A stretch of 35,368 nucleotides of DNA from IMG/VR virus record IMGVR_UViG_3300031841_003114, positions 1 through 35,368 of that record, one strand, 5' to 3'. Position numbers and translations under genes: made by a program. Position 1 is the stretch's first letter; each line of letters begins with the position of its first letter. The DNA comes from a virus. This document shows, piece after piece, positions 1-7,242 of this stretch. The notes below the pieces were generated by a model. It was not told the origin of the DNA, did not search any database, and saw only the letters and a program-made list of their open reading frames with translations.

Positions 1-2243
1 CCTTGATATCGTTTATCAATTCCTAAATGTCGTAACATGTCGTTATAGTTCAATGCTGATTTAACATGGACTGGCGTTCCTTTCATTCTAGGCATGAATG
101 GCTTATCTCCTTTCCTAACATATTTAGTTACATTCTTAACACCAATCGGAAACATAACATCTACTAATGGCAATGTTTTCATACGATCTTTAAAGTTTAG
201 AATTTTTTCATCCAATGTAACCTTATCAATATCATTTAACATATCTTCCAGTACCTCAGCCATGAACTTTCGAAACGATGGCGGGAATGATGATCGAACA
301 ACATCTAATCCTTTCACATCTAGTTTAGATACAGTATGACCTTCAACATTAATAATCCATTGTGCATATCGTTTCTTGGCAATCCATAAACCAGCCTTCG
401 CAACATTTTCTTGCTTGATATCAAATCTATGAGCTGTTACATTATGAAATCTTTTTGCATAAATGTCATATGATTTATTAATAAAGGCTTGCACTTCATC
501 TGCAACTTCAATAGTTTTTTCAGCCATCCAACCTTCATCTGTAATATCATAATTCGGATAACGGCTTTCGATGATTGGTAAAGATGAAAAGAAAGTTGAA
601 TCAGTATCTGTATAGATGCAATAATCTTTCTTCTCTTGCAATTCTTTTGTATAATATTGATTACCAATATCAGCTGTAAATTTAATCAATTGCTGACCTG
701 TAGATGTAATCGCTGTTGCATTATCCGGATCGAAAAATCTAAATCCTGGATTACCAAGTACTCCATAAAATGAATTGAGAAGAATTTTAGTTACCAACTG
801 CATCCTATCATAATATTCTGCCTTGGCTTCATCTCCTTCCTTTTCATATTTCTTACGAAGATTTTTATATTCAACACGTTCATTAAACCATTTGTCTAAT
901 ATCGATGGCAAGAATCCTTTTATCTTTGTATCATATATAACACCATTAGCAGCAATTGAATATTCATTATCATTCAGATATTTTTGCAGTTCATCTGTAG
1001 TTTCCCAACCGTTCCATCCATCTGTTAAATGAGTAGATTGTCCTTTAACAAATTTATGACCATCAAAGTTTTCAATTTTAGTTACTTTGGTTTCTGGAGA
1101 TATTCCAAGTGTCATAATGATACTAGGATATAACGATGTTAAGTCAAGGTCATATACCCATTTGTATCGGCCTGGATTTGGTGCCTTTACATAAGCTCCT
1201 AACAAATCTAATGGCTCATCTGAATTCCTAGGTTGTCTATTAGGTGCCACAATATTTAATCGATTAAGATATGTAACAGCCGCACCATCCAGATATCTAG
1301 TTGCAAATAAAAAGTCTTCGTATGGAACATGACCTTTATGACATATACCTCGAGCCAAATCGATAAGTTTCATTTTTTGATCTAACTCCACAACCAGATC
1401 AACATCATTCATGTTGTAATCAATATAGGCTTGAATATCTCGTTTCAATAAATCATCTAACGATCCTTCATATTTAATCTTTCCCTTGCCTAATTCTTTT
1501 TGTGATATAGCTTCTAACGAATAACTTGATTCTTGATTATATGTAAAGTTTTTATACAATGCCATATAGTCTAGACACGATACACCTGATATACGATATC
1601 TGTTTCTATGCTTTAGCCAAATAACATCTTTGATTGGTGATAAGGTTCTGGCTTTCTTTTCTCCAACTACCTTAACCAATCTGTTATATAAATACGGAAT
1701 ATCAAAGAAATCAATGTTCCAACCTGTAATGATAGTAGGTTGTATTTCATAATAAGTATGCAAGAACTTTTCTAGTAATGTATATTCATCATGACATGAA
1801 ATGATCTTAACATTATCTTTTACTGTTGATTCAACAACTCCTTGTTTATCTAAAACCCAAACATATCGTTCATCGCCTGCATGATCATAAACAGCCATCG
1901 AAGTTATTTCATGTTCAGCCGTTTCTGGAGTTGGAAATCCATCTGCAATATCAACCTCAATATCAATTGTAAGTATTCTATGACCGACAGATGATTCATC
2001 CGAATCTGTATACATGTCTATCAAAGTACGAGTTTCTGGATTGATATCAGATTCATACAATCCTTTATCATCTCTATCGAAATCAAAGATCTTATCAACT
2101 CGTTGACCGTCCAATGCTACATGTTTACCGTAAGAAGATTTACGATATGCATATGGTTTGTATTTTACCTTAAGATGACCTTTCTTATCATCCCAAATAT
2201 GTACTGTATTTGAATTTTTGTGATACGCTACTGCTTGATACAT
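1..2243 (-). CDS. Family B replicative DNA polymerase (T4 gp43-like), 3' end cut by window
   Basis: Reading minus from the ATG at 2243 gives an open frame of 747 codons that runs off the left edge, so the C-terminus is missing (T4 gp43 is about 900 residues). Visible motifs in order: exonuclease I with DIE at residues 94-96, an exonuclease II-type GWNIDFFDIPYL, exonuclease III YNMNDVD, polymerase motif A DLTSLYPSI near residue 365, motif B LLNSFYGVLG near 487, and motif C YTDTDS near 542. Both the 3'-5' proofreading and the polymerase sites are therefore present. It should copy the phage genome with the helicase, gp32-like and UvsX proteins encoded further right. The start ATG overlaps the HPRT stop by one base (TAATG), so translation is probably coupled. 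No intein or intron is visible in the part seen. Confidence 0.95.
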   Translation of the reverse strand, partial: MYQAVAYHKNSNTVHIWDDKKGHLKVKYKPYAYRKSSYGKHVALDGQRVDKIFDFDRDDKGLYESDINPETRTLIDMYTDSDESSVGHRILTIDIEVDIADGFPTPETAEHEITSMAVYDHAGDERYVWVLDKQGVVESTVKDNVKIISCHDEYTLLEKFLHTYYEIQPTIITGWNIDFFDIPYLYNRLVKVVGEKKARTLSPIKDVIWLKHRNRYRISGVSCLDYMALYKNFTYNQESSYSLEAISQKELGKGKIKYEGSLDDLLKRDIQAYIDYNMNDVDLVVELDQKMKLIDLARGICHKGHVPYEDFLFATRYLDGAAVTYLNRLNIVAPNRQPRNSDEPLDLLGAYVKAPNPGRYKWVYDLDLTSLYPSIIMTLGISPETKVTKIENFDGHKFVKGQSTHLTDGWNGWETTDELQKYLNDNEYSIAANGVIYDTKIKGFLPSILDKWFNERVEYKNLRKKYEKEGDEAKAEYYDRMQLVTKILLNSFYGVLGNPGFRFFDPDNATAITSTGQQLIKFTADIGNQYYTKELQEKKDYCIYTDTDSTFFSSLPIIESRYPNYDITDEGWMAEKTIEVADEVQAFINKSYDIYAKRFHNVTAHRFDIKQENVAKAGLWIAKKRYAQWIINVEGHTVSKLDVKGLDVVRSSFPPSFRKFMAEVLEDMLNDIDKVTLDEKILNFKDRMKTLPLVDVMFPIGVKNVTKYVRKGDKPFMPRMKGTPVHVKSALNYNDMLRHLGIDKRYQ

Positions 2244-2749
2244 TAATTAATTTTATATATGTTTCTGTAATTTCTTTTCAATGAATTATCGTCAAATCCA
2301 TAGCCACAAAGCCATTCATCCCCGACTTCAAATGCAAAATGATCGGCTGGCATTTTCGCGTCCTTACGTTGAACTAAAGTTACCACTTTCACATCTACTG
2401 GCATACGATCATTTACATGATGCAAAACTTCTATCATTGTCTGTCCTGTATCAATAATATCCTCAATGATATAAACTCGTTTGCCTTTCAAATCTAAGTC
2501 CAATGTCTTTGTAATTTCAACGCCTCCGGAATTGTCTCGTCCTTCATATGACTTGGCTCTAATGAAATCCATTTGAACATCGATACCCATATCCTTAACA
2601 AGATCTGTATAAAACATTACAGCTCCATTAAGAACACATATCATAACAGGTGGCAACGAATTACCACTATTTTTATGTTCTTCGGATATCTTATGCGCCA
2701 ATGCTCTTACACGACGCTCTATTTTATATTCAGGAATTACAATTTCCAT
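2243..2749 (-). CDS. hpt: Hypoxanthine/guanine phosphoribosyltransferase
   Basis: A 168-residue protein of the usual length for bacterial HPRT. The PRPP-binding signature EDIIDTGQT is at residues 96-104, the substrate loop SYEG at 67-70, and the LKG-type loop is VLNG at 39-42. The family transfers ribose-5-phosphate from PRPP to guanine or hypoxanthine, making GMP or IMP in the cytoplasm. The gene overlaps the 3' end of folE by 20 bases and the polymerase start by one base, so the three are probably co-translated from the promoter at 3409-3439. Only a weak AAGAAG lies before the start. Making GMP next to a GTP-consuming enzyme suggests guanine salvage into the deazaguanine route (inference). 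Which base it prefers cannot be read from the sequence. Confidence 0.9.
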   Translation of the reverse strand: MEIVIPEYKIERRVRALAHKISEEHKNSGNSLPPVMICVLNGAVMFYTDLVKDMGIDVQMDFIRAKSYEGRDNSGGVEITKTLDLDLKGKRVYIIEDIIDTGQTMIEVLHHVNDRMPVDVKVVTLVQRKDAKMPADHFAFEVGDEWLCGYGFDDNSLKRNYRNIYKIN

Positions 2750-3404
2750 AACTTCTTACAAATTCATAATATTCATTTCTGGTTGCAGGATCGTCTTTGA
2801 ATGCACCAGTTAGTTTGCTTGTCTTCATTGAAGCACCGCCATGCTTAACACCTCTACAAGATACACAGTTATGAGTAGCATCTATCATAACAGCAACACC
2901 TTTATTGTCATTGATAATCGTATCAATCGAATTATGAATGGCAACTGTTAATTGTTCTTGTATAGCTCCTCTCCTACCAAAATGTTCAACTAATCGATTT
3001 AATTTGCTTAAACCGATTACTTTGCTATCCTCGCCTGGAATATAAGCTACATGCACTTTACCCATAATAGTTTGATGATGATGTGAACACATTGAAGTTA
3101 ATGGAATACCTCCTTCAAACACCATGCCATCATATCCATCGCTTGGAAATGCAGTAATCTCTGGAGCTCCGTTATATCGACCTGCCCATAAATCATTAAC
3201 ATATGCTTTAGCTACTCTCCTAGGAGTATCATTTGAATTTGGATCGTCTCTCCAATCACATCGCAATGCATCTAGAAATTCGCCAAATGCTTTGGTTGCA
3301 TTTTCTATCATATCAGACTTCTCTTGATCTGATAATGGACCGCCAGGAGCTACTCCGTTAGCAAATCCTTCTTTAACTAGTTCTATACTCTTTTTTGTTG
3401 TCAT
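2730..3404 (-). CDS. folE: GTP cyclohydrolase I (FolE)
   Basis: A 224-residue protein close to the length of E. coli FolE (222). It should convert GTP to 7,8-dihydroneopterin triphosphate, the first step of both folate and 7-deazaguanine synthesis. The zinc ligands are visible as C106 and H109 (in MCSHHH) and C180 (in THNCVSCRG). Other family motifs are VIGLSKLNRLV at 129-139 and the C-terminal FKDDPATRNEYYEFV. With queD and queE 2-3 kb upstream in transcription order, the likely role is deazaguanine precursor supply. No Shine-Dalgarno is present: the promoter box TATATTTA ends only four bases before the ATG, so the message may be leaderless, or the start may be M32, which would keep the catalytic core. 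Confidence 0.94.
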   Translation of the reverse strand: MTTKKSIELVKEGFANGVAPGGPLSDQEKSDMIENATKAFGEFLDALRCDWRDDPNSNDTPRRVAKAYVNDLWAGRYNGAPEITAFPSDGYDGMVFEGGIPLTSMCSHHHQTIMGKVHVAYIPGEDSKVIGLSKLNRLVEHFGRRGAIQEQLTVAIHNSIDTIINDNKGVAVMIDATHNCVSCRGVKHGGASMKTSKLTGAFKDDPATRNEYYEFVRSYGNCNS

Positions 3405-3408
3405 ATAT

Positions 3409-3439
3409 TAAATATAAGAAATTTTTTTCAAATAAACAA
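3409..3439 (-). promoter_or_regulatory. Bipartite phage promoter before folE
   Basis: Read on the minus strand there is a TTG (3437-3439), exactly 20 bases, then TATATTTA (3409-3416), with an internal TTGAAAAAAA. The same architecture recurs at 6158, 10590, 13653, 16184 (TTG degenerate) and 19928. It resembles the Bacteroidota -33 TTG / -7 TAnnTTTG promoter. The box ends four bases before the folE ATG. Confidence 0.7.
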
Positions 3440-3442
3440 ATA

Positions 3443-3908
3443 ACTCATCCGGAATGTTTAAATTATTTTATAATCGCTTTCGCTTCTAAAATTTTATATA
3501 TCTCTGCAATTTCTCGCGAGACATTATCCGCTGTTTTATCAATACGAGAATCAATTGTTCTGTAAACTTCATCAAATTTTCTTTGAGTGTCTTGTGAACG
3601 GTTTTCTATTTCTCGATGTGCTCCATTGAATCTCTCATCTAGATCTTGATACAAGTCATTGAATTTTGCATCTAAATCACGAAGATTGTGTTCAATGTTA
3701 TTCATTATGGTTTGTTCAACCATTGTTATGTCTTGGTGAGTACTTCCAAATTGTTGCTCGACATCACGCAACATGGAGTTCATCTTCGTCACCTTGAACA
3801 TTGCCCACACAGCTCCTACAGCAACAGCTGTAACAACCACAGAAGCAATACCTAAAGTAAAATAAAGTGTTTCCATCTTTTTTCTCCTATATTAACTTCC
3901 GGATGAGT
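3443..3908. repeat. 12-bp perfect inverted repeat flanking the membrane coiled-coil gene
   Basis: ACTCATCCGGAA at 3443-3454 is the exact reverse complement of TTCCGGATGAGT at 3897-3908. The two arms bracket the 137-residue ORF together with its ribosome binding site. They may mark a mobile or exchangeable cassette, or pair in RNA. No target-site duplication was identified. Confidence 0.55.
3463..3876 (-). CDS. Small membrane-anchored coiled-coil protein, function unknown
   Basis: A 137-residue protein not recognised as any known family. Residues 5-28 are one strongly hydrophobic segment (LGIASVVVTAVAVGAVWAMF), predicted as a membrane anchor. The remainder is charged and heptad-like, with repeated spacing of D, E, R and hydrophobic residues, suggesting a long cytoplasmic coiled coil. 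The start has a good Shine-Dalgarno (AGGAG seven bases before the ATG). It lies between the GroES-like gene and the folE promoter and is bracketed by the 12-bp inverted repeat, so it may be a separately acquired unit. A spanin, a superinfection-exclusion factor or a membrane-attachment factor are all possible; nothing in the sequence decides between them. Confidence 0.75.
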   Translation of the reverse strand: METLYFTLGIASVVVTAVAVGAVWAMFKVTKMNSMLRDVEQQFGSTHQDITMVEQTIMNNIEHNLRDLDAKFNDLYQDLDERFNGAHREIENRSQDTQRKFDEVYRTIDSRIDKTADNVSREIAEIYKILEAKAIIK

Positions 3909-3915
3909 ATATTTG

Positions 3916-4215
3916 TTATTTTGTTGATATCATTGCCAATTCTGATTCATGTACCAGGTAATATTCCTCATCTTCAAGCTTAAGCTTTTTTTGATCACCT
4001 AATTGGTTCTTATGAATCATTATGGTTGCTCCTACTTCACTTATCATAGGAATCTTATCTCCTGTTTGAGTATATAATCCTGACCCGACTGATTTTACGG
4101 TTGCGTATAGATACCCCTCCGTAGCGCTATCAGTCAGAATAATACCTCCTTGAGTCTTTTCTTTCTTCTCATGCATTTTGATCAAAACTAGATCACCGAT
4201 CGGTTTCATTTTCAT
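3916..4215 (-). CDS. groES: GroES-like co-chaperonin (functional analogue of T4 gp31)
   Basis: A 99-residue protein that aligns along its length with GroES: an N-terminal KPIGDLVLIK strand, a mobile loop KTQGGIILTDSA (about residues 20-31) containing the hydrophobic tripeptide that docks on GroEL, and a C-terminal EEYYLVHESELAMI matching the GroES end. It looks more like bacterial GroES than T4 gp31. It should cap host GroEL, probably to fold the major capsid protein. AAAGGAG lies well placed before the ATG at 4215; a second ATG two codons later is possible. It sits 17 bases after queE in the operon that starts at 6132. Confidence 0.88.
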   Translation of the reverse strand: MKMKPIGDLVLIKMHEKKEKTQGGIILTDSATEGYLYATVKSVGSGLYTQTGDKIPMISEVGATIMIHKNQLGDQKKLKLEDEEYYLVHESELAMISTK

Positions 4216-4232
4216 TTTGTAACTCCTTTTAG

Positions 4233-5054
4233 TTATACACCTCTTTCTGTATCATAAGCTATAATATGGTCTCTACCTGTCATATTATATCCATGCTTGG
4301 CGACCATTTCAAATACTTTCGGATACATTTTAATAAGTTCTTCTCTTGTATCTCCAGCTGGCATAACAAATGTTTTATCTTTTGGTATGTTATGCAATAC
4401 TCGGAATTCTTCAATTTCTTCTAGATTATATTCGGTACCATCCCAAACTGGTTTGTAATGATAATCATGATGATATTTCAATGTCTTGCTGATAGCTTCA
4501 TGATTCAATCTTAATCTGTTATGAGTCTTTACCATTTGTTCAGTTACTTCTTTACCGGCTGGTGTTTTAGTTCCTACTACCGGAACACTGTTACTAAACT
4601 TTGGTGATAATGAAACTAGGTCAAATGGCATTGGTGTCTTTAAAAAATGACTGCCTTCTGTTTCTATAGTTGTTATGATACCACGACTCATCGCAAACAT
4701 CGTTAACTCGTTCATCAACGCTGGGTGCATTGTAGGCGATCCGCCAGTGATCATCATTTCTCGAACTTGAGGATTATCATCATATATCTTAACAATATCA
4801 TTAAATGTAAACGTTCCTTTCTCTGGATGTATCGATGTATACCAGCTATCACACCAACCTCCTTCTCCAAAATAACATCGGTGAGTACAACCGGTTGTTC
4901 TTATTGCTATAGTAGGTCTTCCAAATCTACTTCCTTCGCTTTGTACGCATCGATATACTTCAAGTACTGGAAGCGTTTTGTCATAATCATCTATTCCTTT
5001 CCAATCTTTAGAAGGGGAGGTCATCGGCATCTGGCTCATGTTTATTGGTAGCAT
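4233..5054 (-). CDS. queE: 7-carboxy-7-deazaguanine synthase (QueE), radical SAM
   Basis: A 273-residue radical SAM protein. It should convert 6-carboxytetrahydropterin to 7-carboxy-7-deazaguanine. Family features in order: the substrate region RCVQSEG (35-41), the cluster-binding cysteines C56, C60 and C68, TGGSPTMHP (103-111) in the place of the SAM-binding GGEP region, ETEG (131-134) and SPKFS. The cluster motif is CX3CX7C, not the canonical CX3CX2C: an FGEGG-type insertion sits before the last cysteine. The ATG at 5054 has AGGA about eight bases upstream and overlaps the preceding gene by 47 bases. Later in-frame ATGs (codons 6, 9, 11) are possible. It works with FolE and QueD. Confidence 0.9.
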   Translation of the reverse strand: MLPINMSQMPMTSPSKDWKGIDDYDKTLPVLEVYRCVQSEGSRFGRPTIAIRTTGCTHRCYFGEGGWCDSWYTSIHPEKGTFTFNDIVKIYDDNPQVREMMITGGSPTMHPALMNELTMFAMSRGIITTIETEGSHFLKTPMPFDLVSLSPKFSNSVPVVGTKTPAGKEVTEQMVKTHNRLRLNHEAISKTLKYHHDYHYKPVWDGTEYNLEEIEEFRVLHNIPKDKTFVMPAGDTREELIKMYPKVFEMVAKHGYNMTGRDHIIAYDTERGV

Positions 5055-5352
5055 TTAATAATTCCTGTAATTTGATTTCTAAACTTTTTATACGATCAAG
5101 TACTTGATTTAATTCATCTCTACGAACTATTACTTGGTCCGACCGTTTGTATATAGTATCTAAAAAGTCAATTGGATATGTAGCTACTGACTTATATTTA
5201 TCAGTTTGTACTTCTTCTGGCAATAATTTAGTCCTTGGCTTTATCCCTTGTTCTTGCGCTTTTTGCGAAACATATATTCCATCTTCGCTGTTTCTAACAG
5301 CACGACCTAGATAATCGTATAATGATATGTATGGTATTTCTTCTTTACTCAT
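5008..5352 (-). CDS. Small protein with SSB-like acidic C-terminal tip, function unknown
   Basis: A 114-residue protein starting at the ATG at 5352, which overlaps the queD stop by eight bases (ATGAGTAA). An upstream TTG at 5379 would extend it by nine residues but needs a longer overlap. No domain was recognised. Residues about 75-100 look like a short coiled coil (RRDELNQVLDRIKSLEIKL). The last residues are DADDLPF, closely resembling the acidic tip by which bacterial SSB recruits replication and repair partners (DDIPF or DDLPF). This tip is encoded where the gene overlaps queE. Placement between queD and queE suggests co-expression, but the tip suggests a link to host SSB-binding proteins rather than pterin chemistry (inference). 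Confidence 0.75.
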   Translation of the reverse strand: MSKEEIPYISLYDYLGRAVRNSEDGIYVSQKAQEQGIKPRTKLLPEEVQTDKYKSVATYPIDFLDTIYKRSDQVIVRRDELNQVLDRIKSLEIKLQELLNATNKHEPDADDLPF

Positions 5353-5809
5353 AAATTGCAGTATTTTTCTTGTTCTCAAAGAACTCTACTCGCTGCACAT
5401 GCACTCTACCTTTTGTTTCTATTCGAACGAATTCATTTAATTTTTTATATATAAATTCGGCAAACCTTTCAGCACCTACCGGTCCATCCATTAATCGTAA
5501 TTGGATAACGCCTTTAGCATCTAGGTTCTCAAAGAACACCTTTTCTGGATCGTCATTAGCTATTACAACTGTATGATCGAACATATAATCCATCCATTCT
5601 TTAGGAGACATTCCATCAATCTTCGTGTTAGCTCTTTTCATTCCTCCGAAGTCCCATACCCAATTTCTTTCATCAAGATCGCCTTGAAATGTAACTTTGA
5701 ATTCTATTGCATAGCCATGCAAGAATCTGCAATGAGTTCCTTCGGCTTGCCATTGACGGAATACTGTACTGAACCCATCAAAGATTTTTGTTGATTGAAA
5801 TTTATTCAT
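5345..5809 (-). CDS. queD: 6-carboxytetrahydropterin synthase family (QueD-like), variant metal site
   Basis: A 154-residue member of the 6-pyruvoyl/6-carboxytetrahydropterin synthase family. It should convert dihydroneopterin triphosphate to 6-carboxytetrahydropterin. The catalytic cysteine region is present as HCRFLHGY (C27, H31) and the catalytic Asp-His region as FDHTVVI (D76, H77). Compared with E. coli QueD, the first zinc histidine corresponds to F17 (FSTVFRQ) and the HGH motif has become HGY, so two of three classical zinc ligands are missing in this reading. This form resembles a variant subgroup known from other bacteria and phages (recalled, not searched). It overlaps the previous gene by four bases (ATGA), and its operon partners are queE and, further on, folE. 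Confidence 0.85.
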   Translation of the reverse strand: MNKFQSTKIFDGFSTVFRQWQAEGTHCRFLHGYAIEFKVTFQGDLDERNWVWDFGGMKRANTKIDGMSPKEWMDYMFDHTVVIANDDPEKVFFENLDAKGVIQLRLMDGPVGAERFAEFIYKKLNEFVRIETKGRVHVQRVEFFENKKNTAIYE

Positions 5810-6132
5810 ATTGTAACTAATTCGTTTGCCGCGGCTTGATCATAAGTCCATGCAAGATAATATTTTTTGCCATGTAACAAATGAGATGCCGTACTTGTAG
5901 ATGGATCAGCATATTCCCACATCGTCTGATCTTTCACATGCTCGTTATTGAACAATGTAAATGAAGCAGCGCCGGGATAGTATTCATTAAATGATACCCC
6001 AGTATTCTTGACAGAACGATCTAGTACTGTCTCATAAAACATTGTACGAAGATATTCCTGATCACATGCAGGAATCTTTTTGAAATTAAACGTTAATTCA
6101 ACATCTTTGAACTGATATTTTGCTTTGTTCAT
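5806..6132 (-). CDS. Unknown 108-residue protein, first gene of the deazaguanine operon
   Basis: A 108-residue protein of no recognised family, with no signal peptide or membrane segment. It is acidic to neutral and aromatic-rich (YYPGAASF, YYLAWTYD). It is the first gene after the bipartite promoter at 6158-6188, with a leader of about 20 nt, and overlaps queD by four bases (ATGA). That tight coupling suggests a role connected with QueD or with the same stage of infection. No clear Shine-Dalgarno is seen (TTAGTTATATG). Confidence 0.75.
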   Translation of the reverse strand: MNKAKYQFKDVELTFNFKKIPACDQEYLRTMFYETVLDRSVKNTGVSFNEYYPGAASFTLFNNEHVKDQTMWEYADPSTSTASHLLHGKKYYLAWTYDQAAANELVTI

Positions 6133-6157
6133 ATAACTAATTATTTTTAAATTTATC

Positions 6158-6188
6158 TAAATATAAAGACTTTTTTTCAAAGTACCAA
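6158..6188 (-). promoter_or_regulatory. Bipartite phage promoter for the queD-queE-groES operon
   Basis: On the minus strand: TTG (6186-6188), 20 bases including TTGAAAAAAAGT, then TATATTTA (6158-6165). The box ends 25 bases before the ATG at 6132. It is the best-preserved copy of the class, with TTTGG at the upstream element. Confidence 0.75.
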
Positions 6189-6194
6189 ATGTTT

Positions 6195-7157
6195 TTAAAG
6201 ATTTTTTAACATTTCCACTAATTCTTTTTGAGGGAAACAATCGAACTTATCTTTTCTAACTGATGTATGTGACCATAAACCAAATTGTCTAGCATAATAA
6301 GCATCTTCATTAAATTCAAAAGCATCTTTAGGATGTACGCCATCTTTCAATAATTTTGGAATACCATTTACCAAATCCATTTTAGGATAAACGTCTTTCA
6401 AATGCAAAATCAATAATCTTAAACTTTCAATTTGTTTATCTGTATACGCATGCCAATATTGGTGTCCTCTAAATTTGTATCCTAAATCACATACAAACTC
6501 TGGTTTAACTTCTGTATTAACATAAGTATAATACTTATCACCTTTCTTAGTTAGGTAACCAAAATTGTTTAACTCAACACCGCCAGAATATTTTGATATA
6601 TTAAAGTTACCTACTTTTCCTAAATGCCATCCTAAGTAATTATTTGGAAAACATTCAACAACTACTCCATCATATTTTGCTTCTTTACCTTTTACGTTAG
6701 AACCACCTATTACGTATTGTGTAGCAACTCTTCCACGTGTATCACGATTCCAATTATTTACAGTGTTATAAGGATTATCCCAACCAGCTGTATGATGAAT
6801 AAAAAATCCTAATGGTTCTATCTTACCATAATCTCTTACATATTCATCAGAATCTAAATATGCTTTATCGATAACAAGTCCATCTTTTGTTGTATATGTT
6901 CCATGCCTTGCAATCTTATCATCTTTATCATATGCCGTATCTTCTACTGCATTAGCTTGATCGGTATCAACGTCATTAAGTCCTAACGCATCCCAGGTAT
7001 TTGGTCCAACAATTCCATCAACTGCCAATTTTTGTTCTAATTGAAATTGTTTTACTGCACCTTCTGTTTGTGAGCCAAATATTCCGTCTGCAGATATTTT
7101 TAATGCTTCTTGGACTTTTTTAACATCGGGTCCACGATCGCCTTTACGTAATAACAT
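6195..7157 (-). CDS. Endolysin: N-acetylmuramoyl-L-alanine amidase with N-terminal peptidoglycan-binding domain
   Basis: A 320-residue lysis enzyme. Residues 1-60 are a PG_binding_1 repeat unit (GDRGPDVKKVQEAL, DGIFGSQTEGAVKQFQ, DGIVGPNTWDALGL). After a linker, residues about 112-310 are an amidase_2/PGRP fold. The zinc ligands expected from T7 lysozyme are visible: H121 in FIHHTAG, H297 in LWSHTSV and C307 in KFDCFPQ, with K304 in the catalytic lysine position. It should cleave the amide between MurNAc and L-alanine in the host wall at lysis. No signal peptide is seen, so a holin elsewhere would be needed. It has its own box-type late promoter at 7171-7180 and the Shine-Dalgarno AAAAGGA, so it is probably expressed late although it lies between replication and que genes. 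Confidence 0.92.
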   Translation of the reverse strand: MLLRKGDRGPDVKKVQEALKISADGIFGSQTEGAVKQFQLEQKLAVDGIVGPNTWDALGLNDVDTDQANAVEDTAYDKDDKIARHGTYTTKDGLVIDKAYLDSDEYVRDYGKIEPLGFFIHHTAGWDNPYNTVNNWNRDTRGRVATQYVIGGSNVKGKEAKYDGVVVECFPNNYLGWHLGKVGNFNISKYSGGVELNNFGYLTKKGDKYYTYVNTEVKPEFVCDLGYKFRGHQYWHAYTDKQIESLRLLILHLKDVYPKMDLVNGIPKLLKDGVHPKDAFEFNEDAYYARQFGLWSHTSVRKDKFDCFPQKELVEMLKNL

Positions 7158-7170
7158 AATATCCTTTTGT

Positions 7171-7180
7171 TAATAAATAT
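7171..7180 (-). promoter_or_regulatory. Late-type promoter box before the endolysin
   Basis: ATATTTATTA on the minus strand, 13 bases before the endolysin ATG, with no TTG element at the -33 position. One of about a dozen such boxes placed immediately upstream of virion-type genes. Confidence 0.5.
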
Positions 7181-7188
7181 GCATGAGC

Positions 7189-7242
7189 TTATATAGGAAA
7201 GCCGTAATACAATTTTGTTATCCAATCATCTGTTCTCATCAT
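7189..7242 (-). CDS. Possible 17-residue micro-ORF coupled to the ribonucleotide reductase stop
   Basis: An ATG overlaps the TGA of the reductase gene (ATGA) and opens 17 codons (MMRTDDWITKLYYGFPI) before TAA. Length alone is no evidence of coding. The overlap is of the type this phage uses for real genes, but there is no homology or codon signal to test. It could be a decayed gene end. Confidence 0.2.
   Translation of the reverse strand: MMRTDDWITKLYYGFPI

Noticed and set aside
437-667. 76-codon minus-strand ORF within the polymerase region
   Set aside because: It is out of frame with the polymerase, whose motif C passes through the same DNA in the open frame.
5353-5379. TTG start extending the DDLPF-tip protein by nine residues
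   Set aside because: It requires a longer overlap with queD; the ATG at 5352 forms an 8-base overlap typical of this operon.
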